Source: an uncultured bacterium
GTDB lineage: Bacteria > Bacteroidota > Bacteroidia > Bacteroidales > JACABE01
Reading direction: 5' to 3'
Length of the DNA: 7,238 bases
Assembly: GCA_903911455.1 (NCBI GenBank)
Contig: CAIWDQ010000484.1
Location: 1 to 7,238 of the forward strand
Below, in pieces: positions 1 to 6,515 of this stretch. The notes below the pieces were generated by a model. It saw only the letters and a program-made list of their open reading frames with translations. It searched no databases and was not told where the DNA came from. Made by a program: the position numbers and the translations under genes. How positions within the stretch are numbered: position 1 is the stretch's first letter; the number at the start of each line of letters is the position of its first letter.

Positions 1-28
1 CGTAATTCGTAATTCGTAATTCGTAATT
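1..28. repeat. 7-bp tandem repeat, four units (CGTAATT)
   Basis: Four perfect copies of CGTAATT run from the first base of the window to 28, and the array may continue to the left. The last two bases belong to the mfd stop codon (complement of 27-29), so the tract sits directly at the 3' end of mfd. Read on the plus strand it puts TAA in all three frames. Confidence 0.9.
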
Positions 29-3000
29 ATTGATTTATCGCCCTCATAATATCCAAAGCCTGACTAATTTTAGAAATACCATTGAAAGTTATTGATAACT
101 TATCTTTGTTCTCTTTCATTTGACCTGCTCTTGGATTGGTTTGTATGTAAGTAATAACTTTGTTAAAACTCGTTGATTGATAAAAAGGAGAGTCCTGATT
201 ATTTATAAAATACCCAATGAACTTATTTTGCTTCAAAATAATCTTTTCCATCCCTGTTTCCTTTGCCAAACGACGAAGAATGATAGCATCTATCAACTCT
301 TTAGTTTCATTAGGTAAAGGACCGAAACGATCTATTAGTTGATTTGAAAACAAAGTAAGTTCTTCATCAGTTTCAAGGCTGTCAAGTTGTTTGTAGAGGC
401 TTAATCTTTCGGTGGTATTCTGAATATATTCATTAGTAATAAGCAATTCAAGATCAGTTTCAATCTGACATTCCTTAACATAATCTTTATTATACTCTTC
501 TTCGTAAAGATCTTTGAAATCTGTTTCCTTAAGTTCGGCAATAGCTTCGTCAAGGATCTTATGATACATGTCAAAACCTATTTCTGAGATAAATCCACTC
601 TGTTCAGCACCCAAAATATTACCGGCACCACGAATATCAAGATCTTTCATGGCAATATTAAAACCACTACCTATGTCAGCAAACTCTTCAATAGCTTTAA
701 GTCTTTTTCTGGCTTCTTCAGTTAAAACAGAAAGAGGAGGCGCCATCAGATAACAGAAAGACTTTTTGTTGCTACGCCCTACCCTACCCCTTAATTGATG
801 CAAATCGCTTAGTCCAAACATGTGTGCATCATTAATAATTATAGTATTTGCATTAGGAATGTCTAAACCATTCTCAATAATAGTAGTTGCTAATAGAACA
901 TCATATTCTCCATCAATAAAATCAAGCATAATCTGCTCTAATTTGTGGCCATCCATTTGCCCATGACCAACACAAATCTTAATATCCGGTACTAATCGCT
1001 GAATCATGCCGGCAATTTCCATAATATTTTGAACTCTGTTGTGAACAAAGAAGACTTGTCCTCCACGTGAAACCTCATGCATAATTGCATCACGTACAAT
1101 CTCTTCTTCAAAGACATGAAGTTCTGTGTGGACGGGATATCTGTTAGCAGGAGGGGTATTAATTATAGAAAGATCGCGGGCACCCATCAAACTAAACTGC
1201 AATGTACGCGGAATAGGTGTTGCAGTTAAGGTAAGCGTGTCAACATTTATCTTCATTTGTTTCAGTTTTTCCTTAACTGAGACGCCAAATTTTTGTTCTT
1301 CGTCAACAATTAATAAACCAAGGTCTTTAAATTTGATATCTTTGCTTACAATTCGGTGGGTTCCTATCAAAATATCTATTTTACCTGCCTCAAGATCTTT
1401 TAAAATCTGGTTTTTTTGTACAGTAGTCTTAAATCTATTTATATATTCTACCTTACAAGGAAAATCTTGTAACCTTTCGGAGAACGTTTTGTAATGTTGC
1501 AACGCCAAAATAGTAGTTGGAACGAGAACAGCCACTTGTTTGCTATCATTTACCGACTTAAATGCAGCTCTAATCGCAACTTCGGTCTTACCAAAGCCAA
1601 CATCACCGCAAACAAGCCTGTCCATTGGGTACACTTCTTCCATATCGCGCTTAACATCGTTGGTTGCTTTTAATTGATCGGGGGTATCTTCGTAAATAAA
1701 GGAAGCTTCCAATTCATTTTGCAAATAATTATCACCACTAAAGGCATGACCTCTGGCAGCTTTACGTTCTGCATAGAGCTTAATAAGGTCTTTGGCGATA
1801 TCTTTGACCCTTTGTTTGGTTTTATTCTTAAGATTTTGCCATGAAGCAGATCCAAGCTTGTTTAAAGAAGGCAATGCACCTTCTTTACCTGTGTATCTGG
1901 TTATCTTATGCAGAGAATGAATGCTGACATAGAGGATATCATTGTCTTTATATACAAGCCTGATGGCTTCTTGCTCCTTGCCATTATTGTTAATCTTCTC
2001 AAGTCCGCCAAAACGCCCGACACCATGATCAATATGGGTAACATAATCCCCGGGTTTGAGCTCATTTAATTCATTAATTGTAATTGCTTCCTTGGTAGAG
2101 TACTGATCGTGGAGCTTAAAGCGGTGATATCTTTCAAAAATCTGATGATCGGTGTAGATACAGAGCATTTTATCATTATCAATAAAGCCTTGATGCAAAC
2201 TAAGCTTCATTGCGCTGTATCCGGGGAGCTCTTTGCCTTTATTTATATCATAAAAAATACGATGCAGACGATCAATTTGCTTTGGATTCTCCGAAAGGAT
2301 AATGTTTTTATAGCCCTTATCAATATTTTCTAAAAGATTTAAGAACAATAACTCAAAATTCTTACTAAAAAGGGGCTGTGGAGAAGTATTAAATTGAATA
2401 ATTTCGCTTTTATCCAACTCATTGGTAGTAGAAGTTTCAATAATATTAAAATCAAGGATCTCTTTTAAGAAGTTTTTGGTATTAATATATAGTTCAGCGG
2501 GCTTTTTGTGGCCAGTATCTACCATAATTTCAGCGAAAGCTTTCTCTGCTTTCTCAAATTCGAGGCCAATACGGTCGGCGGCGAAGGTAATATTGTCAAT
2601 CCAAAGGGTAGCGGGCTTGTAAATGAACTCTAAAAAGCTTTCGCGCTGCTCACTGAACTTATGATGCTGAATATCGGGGATAATTGTTATGTTATCTAAG
2701 TGTTGAACGGACAATTGTGTGACTGGATCAAAGCTTCGTAATGATTCAACTTCATCACCAAAGAACTCAAGGCGGTATGGATAATCATTACTGAAGGAAA
2801 ATACATCTATAATGCCGCCACGGACCGAAAATTGGCCGGGAGCGGTGACAAAATCTACGTGCTCAAACTCATATTCTATCAAAAGATCGTTGACAAAGTC
2901 GTGGCTTACGCTCTCTCCTTTCTTAAGCTTCATCACATTGCTTATAAAGTTCTTTTTAGTGATCACTTTTTCGGTGAGCGCCTCGGGATAGGTGACGATA

Positions 3001-3419
3001 ATTGCCATTTCGGGCTTAGAACTTAGCCTGTTCAGGACTTCGGAACGCATCAAAACATTGGCATTGTCGGTTTCGGCTAGCTGATAGGGCCTTTTGTAGG
3101 AAGTTGGATAAAATAATATCTTCTTATTGGTGTAATCTTCTTCGGCTTCCTGCCAAAGGTTTTCAATATCATTATAAAAATAGGCAGCAGCTTCTTTATC
3201 ATTTAAAATAAAGAGGTGAAATCCTTTTGTTTTCTCAATAATAGCGTGCACAGCGAGTGATATCGCCGAGCCTGTTAGGCCTTTGAGATGAAAACGGGCG
3301 AGCTTATCTGATTTAAGCTGCTCAACGAGCGGATTGAACCGGATATCGTCTTTATAATGATTGTTAAGGTCTGAAGTTTGCAAAATAGTGTTCTGATTAT
3401 TTTTTGCAAAATTAATCAA
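27..3419 (-). CDS. mfd: Transcription-repair coupling factor Mfd
   Basis: Mfd is a cytoplasmic ATP-dependent DNA translocase. It pushes stalled RNA polymerase off damaged templates and recruits UvrA for nucleotide excision repair. The 1130-residue protein is full length for the family. Residues about 25-310 form the UvrB-like N-terminal module, including GQFSVRGGIIDVF at 195-207. Residues about 453-545 are the CarD-like RNA polymerase interaction domain (PGDYVTHIDHGVGRF at 456-470). The motor follows: Walker A GDVGFGKT (605-612), DEEQ (706-709), TATPIPRTL (732-740), TTIIENGLDIP (845-855) and QLRGRVGR (875-882). The TRCF C-terminal domain lies at about 985-1085. All motor motifs look intact. 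The start is a TTG at 3419-3417: a TAA stop sits directly upstream in frame and the first internal ATG is near residue 124, inside the N-terminal domain. A 7-bp repeat tract abuts each end of the gene. No partner gene is visible beside it. Confidence 0.97.
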   Translation of the reverse strand: MINFAKNNQNTILQTSDLNNHYKDDIRFNPLVEQLKSDKLARFHLKGLTGSAISLAVHAIIEKTKGFHLFILNDKEAAAYFYNDIENLWQEAEEDYTNKKILFYPTSYKRPYQLAETDNANVLMRSEVLNRLSSKPEMAIIVTYPEALTEKVITKKNFISNVMKLKKGESVSHDFVNDLLIEYEFEHVDFVTAPGQFSVRGGIIDVFSFSNDYPYRLEFFGDEVESLRSFDPVTQLSVQHLDNITIIPDIQHHKFSEQRESFLEFIYKPATLWIDNITFAADRIGLEFEKAEKAFAEIMVDTGHKKPAELYINTKNFLKEILDFNIIETSTTNELDKSEIIQFNTSPQPLFSKNFELLFLNLLENIDKGYKNIILSENPKQIDRLHRIFYDINKGKELPGYSAMKLSLHQGFIDNDKMLCIYTDHQIFERYHRFKLHDQYSTKEAITINELNELKPGDYVTHIDHGVGRFGGLEKINNNGKEQEAIRLVYKDNDILYVSIHSLHKITRYTGKEGALPSLNKLGSASWQNLKNKTKQRVKDIAKDLIKLYAERKAARGHAFSGDNYLQNELEASFIYEDTPDQLKATNDVKRDMEEVYPMDRLVCGDVGFGKTEVAIRAAFKSVNDSKQVAVLVPTTILALQHYKTFSERLQDFPCKVEYINRFKTTVQKNQILKDLEAGKIDILIGTHRIVSKDIKFKDLGLLIVDEEQKFGVSVKEKLKQMKINVDTLTLTATPIPRTLQFSLMGARDLSIINTPPANRYPVHTELHVFEEEIVRDAIMHEVSRGGQVFFVHNRVQNIMEIAGMIQRLVPDIKICVGHGQMDGHKLEQIMLDFIDGEYDVLLATTIIENGLDIPNANTIIINDAHMFGLSDLHQLRGRVGRSNKKSFCYLMAPPLSVLTEEARKRLKAIEEFADIGSGFNIAMKDLDIRGAGNILGAEQSGFISEIGFDMYHKILDEAIAELKETDFKDLYEEEYNKDYVKECQIETDLELLITNEYIQNTTERLSLYKQLDSLETDEELTLFSNQLIDRFGPLPNETKELIDAIILRRLAKETGMEKIILKQNKFIGYFINNQDSPFYQSTSFNKVITYIQTNPRAGQMKENKDKLSITFNGISKISQALDIMRAINQ

Positions 3420-3447
3420 TTATGAATTATAAATTATGAATTATGAA
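3420..3447. repeat. 7-bp tandem repeat, four units (TTATGAA)
   Basis: Four units of TTATGAA lie next to the mfd start codon; the second reads TTATAAA. The 7 bases before them (TAATCAA), inside the mfd start, look like a degenerate extra unit. Because 7 is not a multiple of 3, the tract gives stops in every frame on both strands (TGA or TAA on plus, TAA on minus). It occupies what should be the leader of mfd. Confidence 0.85.
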
Positions 3448-3510
3448 TGAAAAAATGGGGAACAATTCTTAAAACTATTGATATTGCTGGGTTTTTAGTA
3501 AAAATGGTTT

Positions 3511-3782
3511 ATCTTTTTGTGGGAAGGGGCAATCTTTTTGTGGGAAAGGTCAATCTTTTTTGTGGGATGGTCAATCTTTTTGTTGGGATGGTCAATCTTT
3601 TTGTTAGGAAGGTCAATCTTTTTGTTGGGATGGTCAATCTTTTTTGGGGATGGTCAATCTTTTTAGTGGGATGATCAATCTTTTTGTTGGAATAACGAAT
3701 CTTTTGAAAAATATATGCAATCTTTTTGTCAGGATGTGCGATCTTTTTGTTCGGATGGTCAATCTTTTTTGTCGGTGGATCG
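3511..3782. repeat. 21-bp tandem array, 13 units, phased T-tracts
   Basis: Thirteen consecutive units each begin ATCTTTT or ATCTTTTT; conserved ones end in GGTCA. Starts are 3511, 3532, 3553, 3574, 3595, 3616, 3637, 3657, 3678, 3699, 3720, 3741 and 3762. All are 21 bp except the seventh (3637-3656), which is 20 bp. The units at 3574 and 3616 are identical. Those at 3678 and 3699 are the most diverged. A partial unit starts at 3783. There are no unique spacers, so this is not a CRISPR array. Read on the plus strand it gives a heptapeptide repeat (N-L-F-V-G-M-V) broken by the 20-bp unit. The array lies about 90 bp upstream of the mfd start, so it could influence that promoter; this is inference. 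Confidence 0.92.
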
Positions 3783-3969
3783 ATCTTTTTTTTGTTGGCT
3801 TATTTAGTGACAGTTATGGAGTTTGTAATGCTTGTGTTATTACCAATTTATAAAATAACTTCTGTAAAAGAGAGTCTACTCTTAAAAGTACTTTGTCATT
3901 TCGAGCCCCATTACTTTCAGCACACCAAGTGATATGATAAAATTTACTTAATCACGCTATCATTTTTTT

Positions 3970-4050
3970 AATCCCTTTGCGATCTTTGCGAATTCCTTTT
4001 ATTTACTTTGCGTGTAAAAATTTATTCTCGCAAAGAACGCTAAGATTAAT
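3970..4050. repeat. Imperfect palindrome with TTTGCG motifs
   Basis: The left arm contains TCTTTGCGA at 3983-3991, and the right arm contains its exact reverse complement TCGCAAAGA at 4028-4036. The match extends imperfectly on both sides: CCCTTTGCG on the left against the reverse complement of CGCTAAG on the right. A further pair is ACTTTGCGTGTA (4005-4016) and TACACGCTAAG just beyond 4050. From memory, palindromic repeats built of CTTTGCG and CGCAAAG are common between Bacteroidota genes; this one is degraded. Confidence 0.6.
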
Positions 4051-4109
4051 ACACGCTAAGAGAAGAAAAGATAATAATCTTACTCATTATATTAACATTA
4101 TAAAAAATT

Positions 4110-4189
4110 GTCATTGCTAACGAAATGAAGCAATCTCAACCTTCATTTATTCAATAGATTGCGTCGTCGTTCCTCCTCGCAATTACGAC
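4110..4189. repeat. Dispersed palindromic element (CATTGC...GCAATCT type)
   Basis: GCAATCT at 4130-4136 pairs exactly with AGATTGC at 4156-4162 around a 19-base loop. The outer ends GTCATTGC (4110-4117) and GCAATTAC (4179-4186) pair with one mismatch. The interior arms (AACGAAATGAA and GTCGTCGTTCCTCCTC) are only partly complementary. The pattern resembles a dispersed intergenic repeat I recall from many bacterial genomes, with a CATTGCGAG...GAAGCAATCT arm. I know of no function for it. Confidence 0.6.
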
Positions 4190-4260
4190 GTTTTAATTCT
4201 AAAATGACTTATCGGTGTGGACTCAAATGATATTTATTTTTTTCTTTTCATTAAAAACAC

Positions 4261-4289
4261 TTGTTTTATCAAAATATTAAATACCTTTG
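4261..4289 (+). promoter_or_regulatory. Bacteroidota-type promoter
   Basis: TTG at 4261-4263 is followed after 18 bases by TACCTTTG at 4282-4289. This fits the sigma-ABfr consensus of a -33 TTG element and a -7 TAnnTTTG element. Transcription would begin near 4294-4297, leaving a leader of about 110 bases before the ATG at 4406. It is the clearest promoter in the window and faces the helical-protein gene. Confidence 0.75.
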
Positions 4290-4405
4290 CACGGATTTAG
4301 TTATTACAATTTTTCGTAAAAAGAAGTAATATTTTAATAAGGTCATTGATCATTTTATTGGAAACTAAATATCCGAGGTCAATTGGATTAAATACATTCA
4401 ATAAA

Positions 4406-5320
4406 ATGAATAGAGATCAAGGCGCAAAATTAACTAAGGACAAATTACTGTTATTAGTTTTCCTAAAATTTAAATTAGTTGTAGATACCATTCCTAAATT
4501 AAAGGCATATGTAGCTGCTTTTAAGTTACGTGTTGAAGCTGCTGACGGCTTTAAAGATGATCAGGGGGTCAATATTAAAGGTTATGCCGTAAAAAAACAA
4601 AATGCTAAAGACGAATCAGTAAAAGGTGCAATGGTAACGTCGGGGTTTTTATATGCTTTTGCATATGAAACAGGCGATACAGTATTGCAAAATGAAATGG
4701 AAATCGTGAAAACAAATTTTGAACAAAAGGGCGAAATTAGTCTTACACTTTTAAAACGTATCAGAAGTTTATCTACTACCAACGCATTAGTTTTGGCTGA
4801 TTATGGAATGACTCCTCTAATGCTTTCTGATTATTCTGATAATGTAGATGCATTTGAAGAAGAAATGAATACTTCGAAAAGTGCTATTGGTCATCGTCAT
4901 TTTGACACAGAAGGTCTTGATAGCGAACTAACCGCAGCAGATGCTATTATTGATAATAGTATTGAAAAAATAATGAGGCATTTTGAAACCACAAATCCAG
5001 AATTTTACAGTGAATTTACAAGTGCTAATAAAGATGTTGTCTTAGGTTCGCACCAAACCAGAAATCCTGCAATACTAATGGGCAATTTTAAATTGGTGAT
5101 AAGGGATAAAAATACATTGGATTTAATAGCTGAGGCTTTGGTAAAAATTGAGCTTGACGAAGAGGTATATATATATAATAGTACCAAACTTAATATAATT
5201 GAAGAACCAATTGGGGTAATTAATGGTACTATTATGGCTGTTAATCATCAAACTACTCCTTTTACAGGGAATATTACTAATGTAGCACAGACTATTGAGG
5301 TGCTGATGGAACCATTGTAA
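4406..5320 (+). CDS. Helical protein of unknown function with C-terminal beta domain
   Basis: The 304-residue product has no signal peptide or clear membrane segment. Counted from the ATG, residues about 1-215 look alpha-helical, with many charged and leucine-rich stretches and a MRHFETTNPEFYSEF segment near its end. The last 80 or so (from GNFKLVIRDKNTL) look beta-rich and end in QTIEVLMEPL. The layout reminds me of a common Bacteroidota hypothetical family in which a helical region with a similar NPEFY motif precedes a small carboxypeptidase-regulatory-like beta domain; this is memory, not a search. The ATG at 4406 was chosen because it follows an A-rich stretch typical of this phylum. A TTG at 4346 would add 20 residues (including YPRSIGLNTFNK) and cannot be excluded. 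The gene has its own promoter upstream. Function unknown. Confidence 0.82.
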   Translation: MNRDQGAKLTKDKLLLLVFLKFKLVVDTIPKLKAYVAAFKLRVEAADGFKDDQGVNIKGYAVKKQNAKDESVKGAMVTSGFLYAFAYETGDTVLQNEMEIVKTNFEQKGEISLTLLKRIRSLSTTNALVLADYGMTPLMLSDYSDNVDAFEEEMNTSKSAIGHRHFDTEGLDSELTAADAIIDNSIEKIMRHFETTNPEFYSEFTSANKDVVLGSHQTRNPAILMGNFKLVIRDKNTLDLIAEALVKIELDEEVYIYNSTKLNIIEEPIGVINGTIMAVNHQTTPFTGNITNVAQTIEVLMEPL

Positions 5321-5331
5321 CCTCACCCCAA

Positions 5332-5373
5332 CCCTCTCCCCCTTCGACTACGCTCAGGGATCTTTGGAGAGGG
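5332..5373. repeat. CCCTCTCC/GGAGAGGG inverted repeat
   Basis: CCCTCTCC (5332-5339) and GGAGAGGG (5366-5373) are perfect 8-bp arms around 26 bases. Inside is CTTCGACTACGCTCAGGG (about 5342-5359), whose CCCT/AGGG ends (5340-5343 and 5356-5359) can pair as well. It starts 11 bases after the stop codon at 5318-5320, so the hairpin could end or protect that transcript, but no T-run follows. Both motifs resemble fragments I recall as dispersed repeats in unrelated genomes. Confidence 0.65.
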
Positions 5374-5388
5374 AGTAATACAAGTGGC

Positions 5389-5441
5389 GATTTGGTGATT
5401 TGGTGATTTGGTGATTTGGTGATATAGTGATTTGGTGATTT
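5389..5441. repeat. 8-bp tandem repeat (GATTTGGT), six and a half units
   Basis: Units start at 5389, 5397, 5405, 5413, 5421 and 5429, with a partial unit at 5437-5441. All read GATTTGGT except the one at 5421 (GATATAGT). Open frames through it on the minus strand give a low-complexity N-H-Q-I-T-K-S-P peptide that is clearly a by-product of the repeat. Confidence 0.9.
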
Positions 5442-5462
5442 AAGGAATTAAGAGAAATAAGG

Positions 5463-5480
5463 CAATAGACAATAGGCAAT
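5463..5480. repeat. Short 7-bp repeat (CAATAGR), two and a half units
   Basis: CAATAGA (5463-5469) and CAATAGG (5470-5476) are followed by a partial CAAT. It lies about 25 bases before the start of the next gene. It is short and may be chance on its own, but it adds to the series of 7-bp tracts in this window. Confidence 0.45.
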
Positions 5481-5504
5481 TTAATAATTACAAAAAATAA
5501 TATT

Positions 5505-6251
5505 ATGATACATTTTAGAGGGACTAGAAAGAACATGGCTGACTTTGTTGAATCACCTTCATTTATTAAGGATTTAAATGAAATGATAAAATCAACAGAC
5601 GCTAAAGTAACTGCAAAGGATGCGAAACTTCCAACTTATAATTATAAGGTGTTTAGAGAAAAAAGTTTAACTGATTTTCTAAAACTACATTATTCGGAAG
5701 AATTAGCTACAAAATATTTATTATGGTGGTTTAAAAAAATATCGTTTAACCAGAAAACTTATTTCTGGGATTTGATATCTACTTGCGAAATAAATGGAAA
5801 AAAAGGAATACTATTGGTTCATAGCAAATCACATACAAAAGATTTAGTGGCTTTTGGTATGGGCAGATTACACAATGTATATCATCCTGATGAAGCAAAC
5901 GAAACTGATATAAGTATAGATCAAGCTCTTGACGAAGCTAACAAAGGTATAAATAAGCAGGCAAGTGGTGTTGAAATATCTACATCTAAATGCTATCCGT
6001 TAGCAAATCGTATTGCTAATGCATGGTGGCTTGCTAATAATGGAATACCTACTGTATTGCTTTTTCAGGGTGTACTTAATGGACAGGGTGCTTATTATGA
6101 TTTCAAAACAACATTTAAATCGGATAAAGACTGGCAAGATCAGTTTAATGATAAAGCTAAGTTAATTGGTGTAAATAATATTATGGATAAATGGATAGAT
6201 TGTGAAGCGGCAAGCTTTATAACTATTAGTAGAAGTATGGAGGGGAAATAA
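5505..6251 (+). CDS. PD-(D/E)XK-like family protein, probably lacking catalytic Glu
   Basis: The 248-residue protein has no signal peptide. Its core is FWDLISTCEINGKKGILLVHSKSH (split here as D89 and L103-V-H-S-K-S-H110). Later conserved-looking segments are YPLANRIANAWWLANNGIPTVLLF (from residue 164) and LIGVNNIMDKWI (220-231). From memory this matches a family of bacterial hypothetical proteins with a D...LLVEAKAH motif, then YQxANRLA...GVPAxLLF and a C-terminal LGL segment, which would be a PD-(D/E)XK nuclease-like fold. Here the Glu position is His106 (CAT, 5820-5822), two substitutions from a Glu codon, while Asp89, Lys108 and His110 remain. Activity is therefore doubtful. The ATG at 5505 follows an A-rich leader; an in-frame ATG at 5535 is also possible. 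No promoter is obvious. Moderately sure of the family, unsure of function. Confidence 0.8.
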   Translation: MIHFRGTRKNMADFVESPSFIKDLNEMIKSTDAKVTAKDAKLPTYNYKVFREKSLTDFLKLHYSEELATKYLLWWFKKISFNQKTYFWDLISTCEINGKKGILLVHSKSHTKDLVAFGMGRLHNVYHPDEANETDISIDQALDEANKGINKQASGVEISTSKCYPLANRIANAWWLANNGIPTVLLFQGVLNGQGAYYDFKTTFKSDKDWQDQFNDKAKLIGVNNIMDKWIDCEAASFITISRSMEGK

Positions 6252-6254
6252 GAG

Positions 6255-6285
6255 AATTAAAAATTAAAAATTAAGAATTAAGAAT
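6255..6285. repeat. 7-bp tandem repeat, four units (AATTAAR)
   Basis: AATTAAA occurs twice and AATTAAG twice at 6255-6282, followed by AAT. The tract begins 4 bases after the stop codon (6249-6251) of the upstream gene and just before a terminator. Like the tracts around mfd it has four 7-bp units with an AATT core and gives TAA in all frames. Confidence 0.8.
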
Positions 6286-6291
6286 ATAGGG

Positions 6292-6325
6292 AAGCCTCAT
6301 CATTTATGGTGGGGCTTTTGTTTTT
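6292..6325 (+). terminator. Rho-independent terminator
   Basis: AAGCCTCATCAT (6292-6303) pairs with ATGGTGGGGCTT (6306-6317), counting two G-T wobbles, and the hairpin is followed by TTGTTTTT. It ends the transcript of the 248-residue protein gene, 40 bases after its stop. Confidence 0.85.
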
Positions 6326-6404
6326 ATAAAAAGAATTTTTAAGAAATAATAGCATTTTCACTTTGAAATGATAAATAATTAGAACACTGTGGAAAAAATA
6401 ATAG

Positions 6405-6440
6405 ACAACAATAAACAAACAATATGTAGCTTGAGATGTT
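6405..6440. repeat. Direct repeat, upstream copy
   Basis: This segment starts ACAACAATAAACAAAC and continues through AATATGTAGCTTGAGA to TGTT. Its first 32 bases match 28 of 32 bases of the segment starting at 6989, without gaps. The two copies flank the NTF2-like gene in the same orientation, 584 bp apart. Confidence 0.7.
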
Positions 6441-6489
6441 AAAGTTTAAAACATTAAGTAAGGCAGCATGCAATGAACGTTAACATTTA

Positions 6490-6497
6490 TAGCTTTA
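6490..6497 (+). promoter_or_regulatory. Possible weak -7 element for the NTF2-like gene
   Basis: TAGCTTTA resembles TAnnTTTG with the last base changed and lies 18 bases before the ATG at 6516. No good TTG is found at the right distance upstream. It is the best candidate I see between the terminator at 6292 and the gene, but is weak. Confidence 0.25.
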
Positions 6498-6515
6498 ATA
6501 TATACACTAATAAAA

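Larger units (their letters stand above)
3783..4260. other. Gene-free stretch with degenerate repeats
   Basis: I find no credible coding sequence here on either strand. The stretch opens with a partial 21-bp unit (3783-3800). A fragment at about 3894-3906 (TTGTCATTTCGAG) resembles the start of another intergenic repeat type but has no convincing partner arm. Two imperfect palindromes at about 3970-4050 and 4110-4189 are listed separately. The rest is AT-rich and shows no recognisable RNA gene. Confidence 0.7.

Noticed and set aside
1126..1494. Plus-strand open frame of 122 codons inside mfd
   Set aside because: It lies wholly opposite the conserved helicase domain of mfd and has no family features of its own.
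3511..3782. CRISPR array
   Set aside because: The 21-bp units are directly abutting with no unique spacers, and no cas-like gene is nearby.
3894..3906. Fragment resembling a TGTCATTTCGAG-type dispersed repeat
   Set aside because: Only one short arm is recognisable and no complementary arm was found, so it is not listed as an element.
5123..5326. Minus-strand open frames opposite the 3' half of the helical-protein gene
   Set aside because: They are antisense to a convincing gene, and the predicted peptides show no recognisable pattern.
5354..5536. Minus-strand open frame of 60 codons
   Set aside because: Its sequence is the GATTTGGT repeat read backwards plus the start of the next gene; the peptide is low complexity.
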